The translations under genes and the position numbers were made by a program. 64,000 nt of DNA from NCBI GenBank assembly GCA_043747835.1, contig JAYTOK010000029.1:1-64000 (forward strand), read 5' to 3'. Each line of letters opens with the position of its first letter. The stretch's first letter is position 1. This document shows, in pieces, positions 17,590 to 26,602 of the stretch. The notes beneath the pieces were generated by a model that saw nothing but the letters and a program-made list of their open reading frames with translations, did no database searches and had not been told where the DNA came from. The DNA is from CADEED01 sp043747835. Its GTDB lineage: Bacteria; Pseudomonadota; Gammaproteobacteria; Steroidobacterales; Steroidobacteraceae.

Positions 17590-18474
17590 TTGAACCAGCC
17601 AGTCGCAGCCGCTGCCGACATCCCGAGCGTCTCGCTGCTCGAGTTGACGCTCGTTCTGCTGCGTTCCAAGTGGTTGGTGCTCGCGACAGGATTCCTGGGA
17701 GGCATCGCGGGATACGGCGTGTCGTTCCTCATGACGCCTCTCTATCGCGCGAACGTGGTGTTGGTGGCGGCGTCTCAGGACGCGGGTGGCGGCAGCTCGC
17801 TGGCGGGCAGGTTGGGAGGGTTGGCGGCGATCGCCGGCATCGGCAATCTCGGCAGTGGCTCCAGCCGGGTCGAGGCCTTCGAATACCTCAAGTCGCGTCA
17901 GATCGTCGCGGACCTGATCACCGAAGAAAATCTGCTGCCGGTGCTGTTCTCCGAGTACTGGGATCCCAAGGCCAAGGCGTGGACGGTGCCGGAGAGCGAG
18001 ATCCCCACGCTCGACGAGGGGATCCGCGAATTCGACGATCGCGTCCGGGAAGTCACCGAAGACAAGCGCGCGGGGATCATCGAACTCGCCATCGTGTGGC
18101 GAGATCGCCACCTCGCGGCGCGCTGGGCCAATGGCCTCGTGGCGCGCGCGAATGCCGCCTTGCGTCACCAGGCGGTGACCGAGGCGCAGAAGAGCATCCA
18201 CTTCCTCAACGCGGAAGCGGCCAAGTCGCCGGTCGTGGAAGTGCAGCAGGCTATCTACCGGCTCGTCGAGGATCAATTCAAATCGATCACCGCGGCCAGC
18301 GTCCGCGACCAGTACGCCTTCCGCATCGTCGACCCCGCACGCGTGCCCGAGGCGCGCCGTCCAAAGTCGCCGCGCCGCGTGCTCATGGCTATCCTCGGAG
18401 CATTTGCATTCGGCGCGGGCTGCTCGCTGGTGCTCTGGGTGCGGCATTTCCGCGGGCGTTTCCGGCAACCCTGA
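17590..18474 (+). CDS. wzz: Wzz-type chain-length regulator (polysaccharide co-polymerase)
   Basis: A 294-residue inner membrane protein. An N-terminal helix (L-V-L-A-T-G-F-L-G-G-I-A-G-Y) is followed by the periplasmic domain, with Y-R-A-N-V-V-L-V at its start. A C-terminal helix follows the proline-rich motif E-A-R-R-P-K-S-P-R-R. There is no cytoplasmic tyrosine kinase domain, so this is a PCP-1/PCP-3-like protein rather than a Wzc. I infer a TTG start at 17590 (14 bases after the previous stop); an ATG at 17542 lies inside the upstream gene. It sets polymer length together with the Wzy at 22460. Confidence 0.82.
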   Translation: MNQPVAAAADIPSVSLLELTLVLLRSKWLVLATGFLGGIAGYGVSFLMTPLYRANVVLVAASQDAGGGSSLAGRLGGLAAIAGIGNLGSGSSRVEAFEYLKSRQIVADLITEENLLPVLFSEYWDPKAKAWTVPESEIPTLDEGIREFDDRVREVTEDKRAGIIELAIVWRDRHLAARWANGLVARANAALRHQAVTEAQKSIHFLNAEAAKSPVVEVQQAIYRLVEDQFKSITAASVRDQYAFRIVDPARVPEARRPKSPRRVLMAILGAFAFGAGCSLVLWVRHFRGRFRQP

Positions 18475-18478
18475 CCTC

Positions 18479-19903
18479 GTGAGCCGTTCGTTCTTCCAAC
18501 ACGCTGCCGTCATGCTCGCCGGCACCGTGGTCGCTCAGTTGTTGCAGGTCTTGCTGTCCCCTGCGCTGACGCGGCTGTTCACGCCCGCGGAATTCGGCGA
18601 GTTCTCCACGGTGCTGTCGGTTGCATTGCTGCTCGCGGTGGTCTTCACGCTGCGATATGAGCTGGCCATCGTGCTCGCAGACGACGATGTCGAAGCGTTG
18701 AGCGTGGCCCGACTCGCGCTGCGGCTCGCACTCACCATGGCGGCAGGATGTCTCGGGTTGCTGCTGATCATCAGGCTCGCCGGCTGGCGGCTGCCGAACG
18801 CGTTCACAGGTGCGCTGCCCTTTTTCATGGTGGGCCTCGGGTTGCTCATGGCCCTGTCGCAAATCGCCACGTCCTGGTGCAATCGACAGCGCGCGTATCG
18901 CCGCATGTCGTTGGGTGTGATCGCTCAACAGGGCGTGACCGCGTTGGCCTCGGTGATCTTCGGACTCATCAAAGTCGTCCCGGGCGGGCTGATCGTCGGC
19001 CGCGTGGTCGGGCAAGCCTGCGCCGCGCTCACTACCGCCGGCGCCTGGCTACCCGCGGCGCGCGCCGCCAGGTCGCAGACGCGGGGCGTCTCGCTGAAAC
19101 GCGTAGCGTTGAAGTTCCGACAGTTCCCGGCGTTCAACGTCGCTTACAGTCTGATCGCCTCCGCCGGCCGCGACTTCCTGGTCCTGGCGTTCGCGCTGTC
19201 GCACAACCTCGCGGCGGCCGGCGCCTACGGATTGGCGCGCACGATCGCCTATCTGCCCATGACGTTCATGTCGGCCGCGCTCAGCCAGGTGTTCTATCGG
19301 GAGGCGGCCACCGCCGATCGCGCGGCGGTGCTCGACCTCGCCCTGAAGCTCTTGAGCGCGATGGCGGTCGGGATGGTGCCCGCGTTCACCGTGCTCGGCT
19401 TTTTCGGTCCCGACTTGTTCGCGTTGATCTTCGGCGAGCGCTGGCGGGATGCGGGGCAATACGCCGCGGTGCTGGCCGTGCCGGCGGCGATGGCCGCAGC
19501 GTGCAGCTGGCCCGAGCGGCTCTACGAGGTCGCGCGTCGCCAGAAGGTTTCGCTATTCGTGCAGGCCACTTTCGATGCCATCTCGGTGCTTGTGGTGGCG
19601 GTTCTCGTATTCACCGGCCGGCCCGTGCTCTGGGCCGTCATTGCCTACGCCATATTGAACACCATGTTCAACATCGCGTATCTTGCCTGCGCCTGGCGGG
19701 TCTCCGGCTTCGCGCTTCGGAGTCTACTGAAACCGGCGCGTCTCGCGCTCGCGACCGGCGCGATCTCCGCGGTGATTTGCCTTCTCCTGCAACGGCTACC
19801 GGCCCCCGCGGTGCTGGTCGCGATCGCCGCGGCGGCCGCGAGTGTCGTGCACCTGCTCCTGCTCGCCTATCGCTGGCGCGGACTGTTAGGCGCCGGCAAA
19901 TGA
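18479..19903 (+). CDS. wzx: Wzx-type polysaccharide flippase
   Basis: A 474-residue integral membrane protein of the MOP exporter superfamily with about twelve hydrophobic segments. It starts V-S-R-S-F-F-Q-H-A-A-V-M-L-A-G-T-V-V-A-Q, the common Wzx opening, followed by L-T-R-L-F-T-P-A-E-F-G-E-F. It flips the undecaprenyl-linked repeat unit across the inner membrane. The GTG start at 18479 is four bases after the wzz stop. Length is normal for the family. Confidence 0.87.
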   Translation: MSRSFFQHAAVMLAGTVVAQLLQVLLSPALTRLFTPAEFGEFSTVLSVALLLAVVFTLRYELAIVLADDDVEALSVARLALRLALTMAAGCLGLLLIIRLAGWRLPNAFTGALPFFMVGLGLLMALSQIATSWCNRQRAYRRMSLGVIAQQGVTALASVIFGLIKVVPGGLIVGRVVGQACAALTTAGAWLPAARAARSQTRGVSLKRVALKFRQFPAFNVAYSLIASAGRDFLVLAFALSHNLAAAGAYGLARTIAYLPMTFMSAALSQVFYREAATADRAAVLDLALKLLSAMAVGMVPAFTVLGFFGPDLFALIFGERWRDAGQYAAVLAVPAAMAAACSWPERLYEVARRQKVSLFVQATFDAISVLVVAVLVFTGRPVLWAVIAYAILNTMFNIAYLACAWRVSGFALRSLLKPARLALATGAISAVICLLLQRLPAPAVLVAIAAAAASVVHLLLLAYRWRGLLGAGK

Positions 19904-19928
19904 TCGTCTGGCTCTGTCGAGGTTTCGA

Positions 19929-20543
19929 ATGATCGTGGTGGTCGATTACGGAATGGCAAACATCGGTTCGGTGCTCAACATGTTTAGCAAAGTGGGTGCG
20001 GCCGCCGTCGCCTCCGCCGACGCCGCGACGATCCGGACGGCCGACAAGCTCGTGCTTCCGGGAGTGGGGGCCTTCGATCAGGCGATGGCCCGTCTGCGGC
20101 GGCTCGATCTGGTTGGCCCGCTGAACGAGATGGCGCTCGAGCGCCGCATCCCCGTGCTCGGCATCTGCCTCGGTATGCAACTGCTGCTGGATTCCAGCGA
20201 GGAAGGCGATTCGCGCGGGCTGGGTTGGATCGCTGGACAGGCGAAGCGCTTCACCTTCGATGGCACTGACTCCCGACTGCGGATTCCTCACATGGGATGG
20301 AACGAGCTCAAGGTGCGTAAGAAGAGCGTGCTGTTCGAAGGCGTCACGGAGCCGCAGCGATACTACTTCGTGCACTCATACCACGCGCAATGCGAGCAGC
20401 AGGACGATGTGCTCGGCACGGCTGAGTACGGCTACGAATTCGCCGCCGCCGTCGAACGCGGCAACATCTCGGCCACCCAGTTCCATCCCGAGAAGAGCCA
20501 TCGCTTCGGAATGCGTCTCTTGCAAGCGTTCGCGAGCGCCTGA
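19929..20543 (+). CDS. hisH: HisH-type glutamine amidotransferase for acetamidino-sugar synthesis
   Basis: A 204-residue class I glutaminase. The triad is visible as Cys80 (G-I-C-L-G-M-Q), His186 and Glu188 (Q-F-H-P-E-K-S). In histidine synthesis it feeds ammonia to HisF. Here it lies next to a diverged hisF and a wbpG amidotransferase, as in the Pseudomonas aeruginosa O5 cluster, where hisH2-hisF2-wbpG convert an acetamido group to acetamidino. No other his gene is nearby. It overlaps hisF as TGATG. Confidence 0.88.
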   Translation: MIVVVDYGMANIGSVLNMFSKVGAAAVASADAATIRTADKLVLPGVGAFDQAMARLRRLDLVGPLNEMALERRIPVLGICLGMQLLLDSSEEGDSRGLGWIAGQAKRFTFDGTDSRLRIPHMGWNELKVRKKSVLFEGVTEPQRYYFVHSYHAQCEQQDDVLGTAEYGYEFAAAVERGNISATQFHPEKSHRFGMRLLQAFASA

Positions 20544-21310
20544 TGCTGCGAACCCGAGTCATTCCCTGTCTCCTGCTGCGCAATGGTGGTCTGGTCAAGA
20601 CGGTGAAATTCGACAATCCCACCTACGTGGGCGACCCGATCAACGCGGTCAAGATTTTCAACGAGAAAGAAGTCGACGAACTCGTGTTCCTCGACATCTC
20701 CGCGACTGTGGAAGGGCGCGGGCCGAACTTCGATCTCGTCCGCGACATCGCGACCGAGGCGTTCATGCCGTTCGGGTATGGCGGCGGAGTGACGACGCTC
20801 GAGCAAGTGCGCCAGCTCATCGCCTCGGGTGCCGAGAAAGTCGTGATCAACACTGGCGCCGTCGAACGCCCGTCGCTGGTGTCCGAAGCGGCGGAGAACA
20901 TCGGTAGTCAGAGCGTCGTCGTCGCCATCGACGTTTCGAAAAGCCTGTTCGGCCGGTACGAAGTGGTCACGCACAGCGCGACGCGCAAGACCGGCAAGGA
21001 TCCGGTCGAGTGGGCATGTGAAATGGAGAAGGCGGGCGCGGGCGAAATCGTGGTCAATTCCGTCGACCGCGACGGCCGCATGAACGGCTACGACGTGGCA
21101 CTGGTCCGCAAGATCACCGACGCGGTTCGTGTGCCGGTCGTGGCGTGCGGCGGCGCCGGCAAACTGCAGGACCTGCGCGAAGCGGTGGTGGAAGGCGGCG
21201 CGTCGGCCGTCGCCGCCGGCAGCCTGTTCGTCTTCCACGGCAAACATCGCGCCGTCCTAATAACCTATCCGAAGTATTCCGAACTCGAAGCGCTTTTCGA
21301 TGCACGCTGA
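20543..21310 (+). CDS. hisF: HisF-like ammonia-channel subunit (acetamidino-sugar type)
   Basis: A 255-residue (beta/alpha)8 barrel. The N-terminus reads R-V-I-P-C-L-L-L-R-N-G-G-L-V-K, so the position of the catalytic Asp11 of true HisF (P-C-L-D) is occupied by Leu, while the second acidic site is kept in V-V-V-A-I-D-V-S. This is the pattern of HisF2 proteins that channel ammonia to WbpG instead of making imidazole. The stop overlaps the wbpG start by 11 bases, supporting a HisH-HisF-WbpG complex. Confidence 0.88.
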   Translation: MLRTRVIPCLLLRNGGLVKTVKFDNPTYVGDPINAVKIFNEKEVDELVFLDISATVEGRGPNFDLVRDIATEAFMPFGYGGGVTTLEQVRQLIASGAEKVVINTGAVERPSLVSEAAENIGSQSVVVAIDVSKSLFGRYEVVTHSATRKTGKDPVEWACEMEKAGAGEIVVNSVDRDGRMNGYDVALVRKITDAVRVPVVACGGAGKLQDLREAVVEGGASAVAAGSLFVFHGKHRAVLITYPKYSELEALFDAR

Positions 21311-22454
21311 CGTCAAACGCCCCCACCAGATCTGCACTCGCTGCGTGATGGACACGAGCGATCCGGAAATCACTTTCGGCGAGCGCGGCGAATGCAACTA
21401 CTGCCAACGCTTCGATCGCGAATTGCGAGCCGAGTGGCTGCCCAACGAGGAGGGCGCGCGCCGGCTCGGCTTGCTCGTGGACGGCATCAAGGCCGAATGC
21501 GCTAACGCCGAATACGATTGCATCATGGGACTGTCGGGCGGCATCGACAGCTCCTATGCGGCATTGGTCGCGAAGCGCCAACTCGGCCTGCGCATCCTGG
21601 CGGTGCATGTGGACGCCGGCTGGAACTCGGAACTGGCCGTCGCCAACATCGAGAACATCGTCAAGCGTCTCGACATCGATCTGCATACCCACGTCGTCGA
21701 CTGGGACGAGATGCGTGATCTGCAACTGGCGTTCATGCGCTCGGGCGTGGCCAACCAGGACGTGCCGCAGGATCACGCCTTTTTCGCCGCGCTCTACCGG
21801 TTCGCCGCGAAGAAGGGCATCCGCTGGGTCTTGAGCGGCGGCAACATTGCGACCGAGTCGGTCCTGCCGACCGCGTGGGGCTACAACGCCATGGACCTGC
21901 GGCACCTGCGTTCGATTCACCGCGCCTTCGGCAAGCGCAAGTTGCGCACGTACCCCACCTGCAGCTTCCTGCAGTACTACGTGGGGTATCCGTACGTGAA
22001 CCGCGTGCGAGTCCTGCGGCCATTGAACTTCATGCCGTACGTGCGGCACGAGGCGCAGGCAACGCTGGAGCGGGAACTGGGCTATCGCCACTACGGCGCG
22101 AAGCACGGCGAGTCCCGCTTCACGAAGTTCTACCAGAACTACTGGCTGGTCGAGCGCTTCGGTTTCGACAAGCGCCGCGCGCACGTCGCGAGCCTTGTGC
22201 TTTCCGGCGAGATGACGCGCGAACAGGCGCTCGCGTCATTGACAGAGCCGCCGTACCGCAGCGCGACGGAGCTCGCCGAGGACAAGGCGTTCGTGGCCAA
22301 GAAGCTTGGAATTTCGCTCCCGGAATTCGAGGAAATCCTGCGCGCGCCTCACAAGACTTACCGGGACTACGGCTCGAACGCCTGGCTGTTCGACCTAAAG
22401 AATCGGGCCCGGCCATTCCTGCAAAGCATCGGGCTCGGCGCCGGGCGCAAATAG
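21300..22454 (+). CDS. wbpG: N-acetyl sugar amidotransferase (WbpG family), copy 1
   Basis: A 384-residue ATP-pyrophosphatase-fold enzyme. The PP-loop is Ser79-Gly-Gly-Ile-Asp-Ser (G-L-S-G-G-I-D-S-S). An N-terminal zinc ribbon uses Cys12/Cys15 and Cys32/Cys35, in I-C-T-R-C-V-M-D-T-S-D-P and C-N-Y-C. The family adenylates an acetamido group and replaces oxygen with ammonia delivered by HisH/HisF, giving an acetamidino sugar. It overlaps hisF by 11 bases and is followed five bases later by the polymerase gene. A paralog lies at 33705-34892. Confidence 0.9.
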   Translation: MHADVKRPHQICTRCVMDTSDPEITFGERGECNYCQRFDRELRAEWLPNEEGARRLGLLVDGIKAECANAEYDCIMGLSGGIDSSYAALVAKRQLGLRILAVHVDAGWNSELAVANIENIVKRLDIDLHTHVVDWDEMRDLQLAFMRSGVANQDVPQDHAFFAALYRFAAKKGIRWVLSGGNIATESVLPTAWGYNAMDLRHLRSIHRAFGKRKLRTYPTCSFLQYYVGYPYVNRVRVLRPLNFMPYVRHEAQATLERELGYRHYGAKHGESRFTKFYQNYWLVERFGFDKRRAHVASLVLSGEMTREQALASLTEPPYRSATELAEDKAFVAKKLGISLPEFEEILRAPHKTYRDYGSNAWLFDLKNRARPFLQSIGLGAGRK

Positions 22455-22459
22455 GCAGA

Positions 22460-23791
22460 ATGTTCGCGAGCCACATCGACCTGCGGCAGGAGCGTGAACC
22501 GCTCTGGATGCTGCTGTTGGTGTATGGCGCCTGGCGCGCGACGCTCGACCTTTGCTACGTCTATCTGATGTATCCGGTGTACGACTACATCGGGTTCGCG
22601 TACCAGCCCGACACGTGGCAACTCGCCGAGTCCATCGCATGGCAGATCCTGCTCGTGTCGCTCACGCCGCGCGATACGCGCACGCCATCGACCTTCTTCT
22701 CGCACATCTTCCTGTCGATGGTCCTGACGCCCATCCTCTCGTATTTCGCGTGGTCTGGCGTTCCGCGCGAAGGCTTCTACATCCTGATGCTGGGCGCGTT
22801 GACACTGTTGGCCGCGATGCGCGCGATGCCGCCCCTCGTGATCGGAGTCTCGGTGCGCAACGGCCATTCGCTCGCGATGAACGTCTGTCTCGCGCTCGTG
22901 GCCGTCGCGGTGTTGTCGCTGGTGGCGCGCGGGGGACTCGCGAACCTCAACTTCGATCTAACGCGCGTCTACGAATTCCGCGAGGAGGGAGGTGATGGCC
23001 TCTATCAGGGCGCCTGGGCGTACCTGTACTCCTGGGCCGGTGGCTCCGTGACGATGACGCTGCTCGCCTACGCACTCAGCACCCGGCGGCGCCTCTTGGC
23101 GCTGGGCGCGCTCGCCGCGCAAGTGTTCCTGTTCGCGACCACTTCGAACAAGATTTTCCTCTTTCTTCCCGTCGTGGTGATCGGCGTGTTCGTCGTACTC
23201 AAGACCCGCCGGCCCGTGTTCACCTTCAACCTGCTGCTGACGCTCGCGTTCGCAACGATCTCGGTGCTGCTCGTGTCGCTGGAGCTCGCCTTCGTCGCGG
23301 ATCTCATCATCCGCCGCACCATGTTTACGCCCGCATTCCTGACCTTCACGTACATGGATTTCTTCTCGCAGCACGACTTCATCTACCGATCCAACAGTCT
23401 GCTGTCGTTGGCGAGCGAATATCCCTATGACACGCGCTCCACCGGTCTCGTGATCGGCAACTACCTGGGCACACCACAGGACAACGCGGTCACCGGATAT
23501 CTCGGCAGCGCGTACATGCATTGGGGCGCGATCGGCGTCGGCGTTGCGTCGGTGGCGCTCGCCGGCATCCTGCGTTTCCTCGACGGTTGCCGGACGCGTG
23601 GACTCACCGCGGTGTTCGTCATCACGATGTCCATCGCCGGCGTGCGGACGGTCATGGCGGAAGCGGATCTGGTGACCGGCGTGATCAGTCATGGTCTCGG
23701 CGTGACACTGTTCGTGTTAGCCCTGTTTGCCGCGGATTCGAAACTCGATGCCGCCACGACCGGCGCACCCGCGCAGGGGACGCCCGCTTGA
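22460..23791 (+). CDS. wzy: Wzy-type polysaccharide polymerase (predicted)
   Basis: A 443-residue hydrophobic protein with about ten predicted membrane helices and one larger polar loop (roughly residues 285-345, around D-F-F-S-Q-H-D-F-I-Y-R-S-N-S-L). A large periplasmic loop and location beside wzx, wzz and glycosyltransferase genes are typical of Wzy. Sequence conservation in this class is poor, so the call rests on topology and context. ATG 22460 starts five bases after wbpG. The stop overlaps the TTG of the next gene as TTGA. Confidence 0.75.
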   Translation: MFASHIDLRQEREPLWMLLLVYGAWRATLDLCYVYLMYPVYDYIGFAYQPDTWQLAESIAWQILLVSLTPRDTRTPSTFFSHIFLSMVLTPILSYFAWSGVPREGFYILMLGALTLLAAMRAMPPLVIGVSVRNGHSLAMNVCLALVAVAVLSLVARGGLANLNFDLTRVYEFREEGGDGLYQGAWAYLYSWAGGSVTMTLLAYALSTRRRLLALGALAAQVFLFATTSNKIFLFLPVVVIGVFVVLKTRRPVFTFNLLLTLAFATISVLLVSLELAFVADLIIRRTMFTPAFLTFTYMDFFSQHDFIYRSNSLLSLASEYPYDTRSTGLVIGNYLGTPQDNAVTGYLGSAYMHWGAIGVGVASVALAGILRFLDGCRTRGLTAVFVITMSIAGVRTVMAEADLVTGVISHGLGVTLFVLALFAADSKLDAATTGAPAQGTPA

Positions 23792-24921
23792 TCAATCTCC
23801 ACATCTACCCCTCACCCTTTACGCGGGAGAGCCGGATCCTGCGCGAGACGGCGGTCATCGCGGAGCACTGCCGCTTCGAGCGCATCATCATGGTCGGCGT
23901 CCTGGCGCCGGGATTGCCCGAGCGCGAGCGAGTCGACGAACGTCGTGAGATCTGGAGATTTCCGCGCCCGCCCGCCCGCGGGTTGATCGCCAAGCTACTG
24001 ACGACGTGGCGCTGGAGCCGCCTGGTTTACGCCGCTTTCCGCCACGAGCGGGTCGCGTGCGTCAATTGCCACAGCCTCCCGGTGTTGAGGCTGTGCGTAA
24101 AGCTCGCGTCGGCCACCGGCGCCAGACTGATCTACGACACGCACGAGCTCGAGACCGAGACCAATGGCCTGGGCGGAGTGCGCAAGGTTCTCTCCAAATT
24201 CGTCGAGCGGCGGCTGATCCGGCGACCCGACGCCATCATCGTCGTCAGCCAGAGCATCGGCGAATGGTATGCGCGGACCTATGGCATCCCGGCGCCGACA
24301 TTGGTGCTGAATGCGCCGCCGGTCACAGCCACGGCGCGCACCCGCATCCTGCGCGACAACCTGGGCATCTCCGACAGCCAGCGCATCTATCTATATCTCG
24401 GCGTGCTCGCGCCCGGGCGCGGGATCGAATTGTTGTGCGCGGCGTTCGATTCGCTGCCCGGGGAGCGCCCCGCGCTGGTGTTCATGGGCGAAGGTGTGCT
24501 CGAGCCACAGATCCGCGCATACGCGGCGCGCAATCCCGACATCCACCTGGCGCCAGCCGTCGCGCCGGCCGAGGTGCTGCACTTCACCGCGTCGGCGGAC
24601 GTCGGCCTGTGCGTCATCGAGAACACCTGCCTCAGCTACGCGTACTGCATGCCGAACAAGATCTTTGAATACATCCATGCCGGCATTCCGACGGTGAGCA
24701 GCGATCTCCCTGAGCTGAGGCGCGTCGTCTCGGAAGAGAACATCGGCGTCATCGCCAGGGATTTCACGGTGTCGGGAATCGCGGACGCGGTGTCGAAGAT
24801 GCAATCACTCGATCTCGCCGCCTTCCGACCCCACCTGCAAAAGGCCGCCGAAACCTATTCCTGGAGTCGGCAGGCGGAGAAGCTTCTGCAGCTGTACCGC
24901 TCGCTCAGCTTCACGAAATGA
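23788..24921 (+). CDS. Family 4 glycosyltransferase (GT-B fold)
   Basis: A 377-residue retaining glycosyltransferase. The C-terminal domain shows L-Y-L-G-V-L-A-P-G-R-G-I-E, then M-G-E-G, the acidic K-I-F-E-Y-I-H-A-G-I-P-T-V motif that binds the nucleotide sugar, and S-D-L-P-E. The N-terminal half has Y-D-T-H-E-L. A TTG at 23788 overlapping the wzy stop (TTGA) gives the expected N-terminus L-I-N-L-H-I-Y-P. Donor and acceptor sugars are unknown. Confidence 0.82.
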   Translation: MINLHIYPSPFTRESRILRETAVIAEHCRFERIIMVGVLAPGLPERERVDERREIWRFPRPPARGLIAKLLTTWRWSRLVYAAFRHERVACVNCHSLPVLRLCVKLASATGARLIYDTHELETETNGLGGVRKVLSKFVERRLIRRPDAIIVVSQSIGEWYARTYGIPAPTLVLNAPPVTATARTRILRDNLGISDSQRIYLYLGVLAPGRGIELLCAAFDSLPGERPALVFMGEGVLEPQIRAYAARNPDIHLAPAVAPAEVLHFTASADVGLCVIENTCLSYAYCMPNKIFEYIHAGIPTVSSDLPELRRVVSEENIGVIARDFTVSGIADAVSKMQSLDLAAFRPHLQKAAETYSWSRQAEKLLQLYRSLSFTK

Positions 24922-25040
24922 AGTCCGGGAGCCGCCGCTCCCCTGGAGTGGACTTCGGAGGGGTTGGTGTAGAATTGCCGGCCGCGACGCGGCCCGATGC
25001 GGACATCACTCCGTATCCTTGAACTGAGGAAAGATCGTCA

Positions 25041-26126
25041 ATGTTGAATTTTGCACTGGTTGGCTGCGGCCGAATCGCCGTGCGACACGCGGAGCTGCTC
25101 GGTGCCGGCCAGGTCGCCGGCGCGCGGCTCGCGGCTGTCTGCGACGTCGTCGAGACAAAGGCCAAGAAGATAGGCGAACAGTTTGGTGTGCCGTGGTACA
25201 CCGACATGCACGTGATGGCCAAGCAGGACGGCATCGACGCATTCGTCATCCTCACGGAGAGCGGCCGGCACGCGGAGCATACGATCGCTCTCGCGCCCTA
25301 CCGCAAGCACATTCTCGTCGAGAAGCCGATGGCGCTCACGCTCGACGACGCGGACGCGATGATCCGCGATTGCGACCGCTACGGCGTCAAGTTGTTCGTC
25401 GTGAAGCAGAACCGCTTCAACGTGCCCGTCGTGCGACTGCGCCAGGCGCTCGAAGCGGACCGATTCGGGAAGCTCGTGCTCGGCACGGTGCGCGTGCGCT
25501 GGTGCCGCCCGCAGAAGTACTACGACCAGGACGCTTGGCGCGGCACCTGGGCTCTCGACGGCGGCGTGCTCACGAACCAGGCCAGCCATCACGTCGATCT
25601 GCTCGAATGGATGATGGGCGACGTCGACACCGTGTTCGCGAAGAGCACGACTGCGCTCGTCGACGTCGAAACCGAAGACACTGCGGTTGTGGTACTGAAA
25701 TTTCGCAACGGCGCGCTCGGCGTCATCGAAGCGACGACGGCGACGCGGCCGCGCGACCTCGAGGGCTCGATCTCCATCTTGGGCGAGAAGGGCTCCGTGG
25801 TCATCGGCGGGTTCGCGGTCAATCAGATGACGACCTGGCAATTCAGCGAACCCGCTCCCGACGACGACACCGTAATGGAGCGCTTCTCGGTGAATCCGCC
25901 GAACGTCTACGGATTCGGGCACCACGCGTACTACCAGCACGTCGTGGATTGCATCCGCGACGACAAGCAGCAGCTGGTCGACGGACTCGAAGGACGGCGC
26001 AGCCTCGAGTTGATCATGGCGATCTACGAGTCCATCGAAACGCAGCGTGAAGTGAGCTTGCGATTCAAACCGCTGCGCTGCCGGCTCGGCCAGCGAGTGG
26101 CGCGCGATGCGGGAGATTCCCCCTGA
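25041..26126 (+). CDS. Gfo/Idh/MocA oxidoreductase (WbpB-like, copy 2)
   Basis: A 361-residue paralog of the protein at 16521. It has G-C-G-R-I-A near the N-terminus, the catalytic E-K-P at Glu94-Lys95-Pro96, K-Q-N-R-F-N, W-R-G-T-W-A-L-D-G-G-V-L-T-N-Q-A-S-H-H-V-D, and G-F-G-H-H-A-Y-Y. A UDP-HexNAcA 3-dehydrogenase role is likely. It starts a second block with an acyltransferase and an aminotransferase, after a 119-base gap that could hold a promoter (TAGAAT at 24970-24975; no convincing -35). ATG 25041 follows GAGGAAAGAT. Confidence 0.86.
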   Translation: MLNFALVGCGRIAVRHAELLGAGQVAGARLAAVCDVVETKAKKIGEQFGVPWYTDMHVMAKQDGIDAFVILTESGRHAEHTIALAPYRKHILVEKPMALTLDDADAMIRDCDRYGVKLFVVKQNRFNVPVVRLRQALEADRFGKLVLGTVRVRWCRPQKYYDQDAWRGTWALDGGVLTNQASHHVDLLEWMMGDVDTVFAKSTTALVDVETEDTAVVVLKFRNGALGVIEATTATRPRDLEGSISILGEKGSVVIGGFAVNQMTTWQFSEPAPDDDTVMERFSVNPPNVYGFGHHAYYQHVVDCIRDDKQQLVDGLEGRRSLELIMAIYESIETQREVSLRFKPLRCRLGQRVARDAGDSP

Positions 26127-26197
26127 GCACCCCGATCGCTCCCAAGATCCTGGACTGCGACATCGTCGACGTCGAATGCGAGGCTGGAGTCCGCATC

Positions 26198-26602
26198 GTG
26201 CGTCCGGCCAACCTCTATGGTTGCCGCATCGGTGAGAATAGCTTCATCGGCCCGTTCGTCGAGATTCAGCGCAACGCCGTAATCGGCCGGCGAACGCGCA
26301 TCCAGTCGCACGCCTTCGTGTGCGAGCTCGTGACGATAGGCGACGACTGCTTCATCGGCCACGGCGTGATGTTCATCAACGACCTCTTCCGCGAAGGCGG
26401 ACCCGCCGGACGCGATCCGGCGAAGTGGGGCGCGACGCACGTCGAGGACCGCGTTTCGATCGGTTCGAACGCGACGATCCTGCCCGTGCGCATCGCGCGC
26501 GGTTGCGTCATCGGCGCCGGCTCGGTAGTGACTCGCGATCTCTTGGTGCCGGGCGTTTACGCGGGCAATCCTGCCCGGCTGCTCCGGCGGTGGGAAAAAT
26601 GA
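26198..26602 (+). CDS. Hexapeptide-repeat N-acetyltransferase (WbpD-like, copy 2)
   Basis: At least 134 residues of left-handed beta-helix acyltransferase. The block N-L-Y-G-C-R-I-G-E-N-S-F-I-G-P-F-V-E-I-Q, then C-E-L-V-T-I-G-D-D-C-F-I-G-H-G, S-I-G-S-N-A-T-I-L-P-V and Y-A-G-N-P-A-R are typical of WbpD-like UDP-3-amino-sugar N-acetyltransferases. GTG 26198 is the only ATG/GTG/TTG start. The frame stays open upstream to 26051, and relatives have more residues before N-L-Y-G, so translation may begin at CTG 26123, which overlaps the previous stop as CTGA. It is coupled to the next gene by ATGA. Confidence 0.85.
   Translation: MRPANLYGCRIGENSFIGPFVEIQRNAVIGRRTRIQSHAFVCELVTIGDDCFIGHGVMFINDLFREGGPAGRDPAKWGATHVEDRVSIGSNATILPVRIARGCVIGAGSVVTRDLLVPGVYAGNPARLLRRWEK

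Noticed and set aside
19929..21310. Histidine biosynthesis genes hisH/hisF
   Set aside because: No other his genes nearby, HisF lacks Asp11, and both are coupled to wbpG inside a polysaccharide cluster.
24927..24942. Terminator after the glycosyltransferase gene at 23788-24921
   Set aside because: There is a 5-bp stem with 6-base loop (24927-24931/24938-24942) but no T-tract; too weak to list as a feature.
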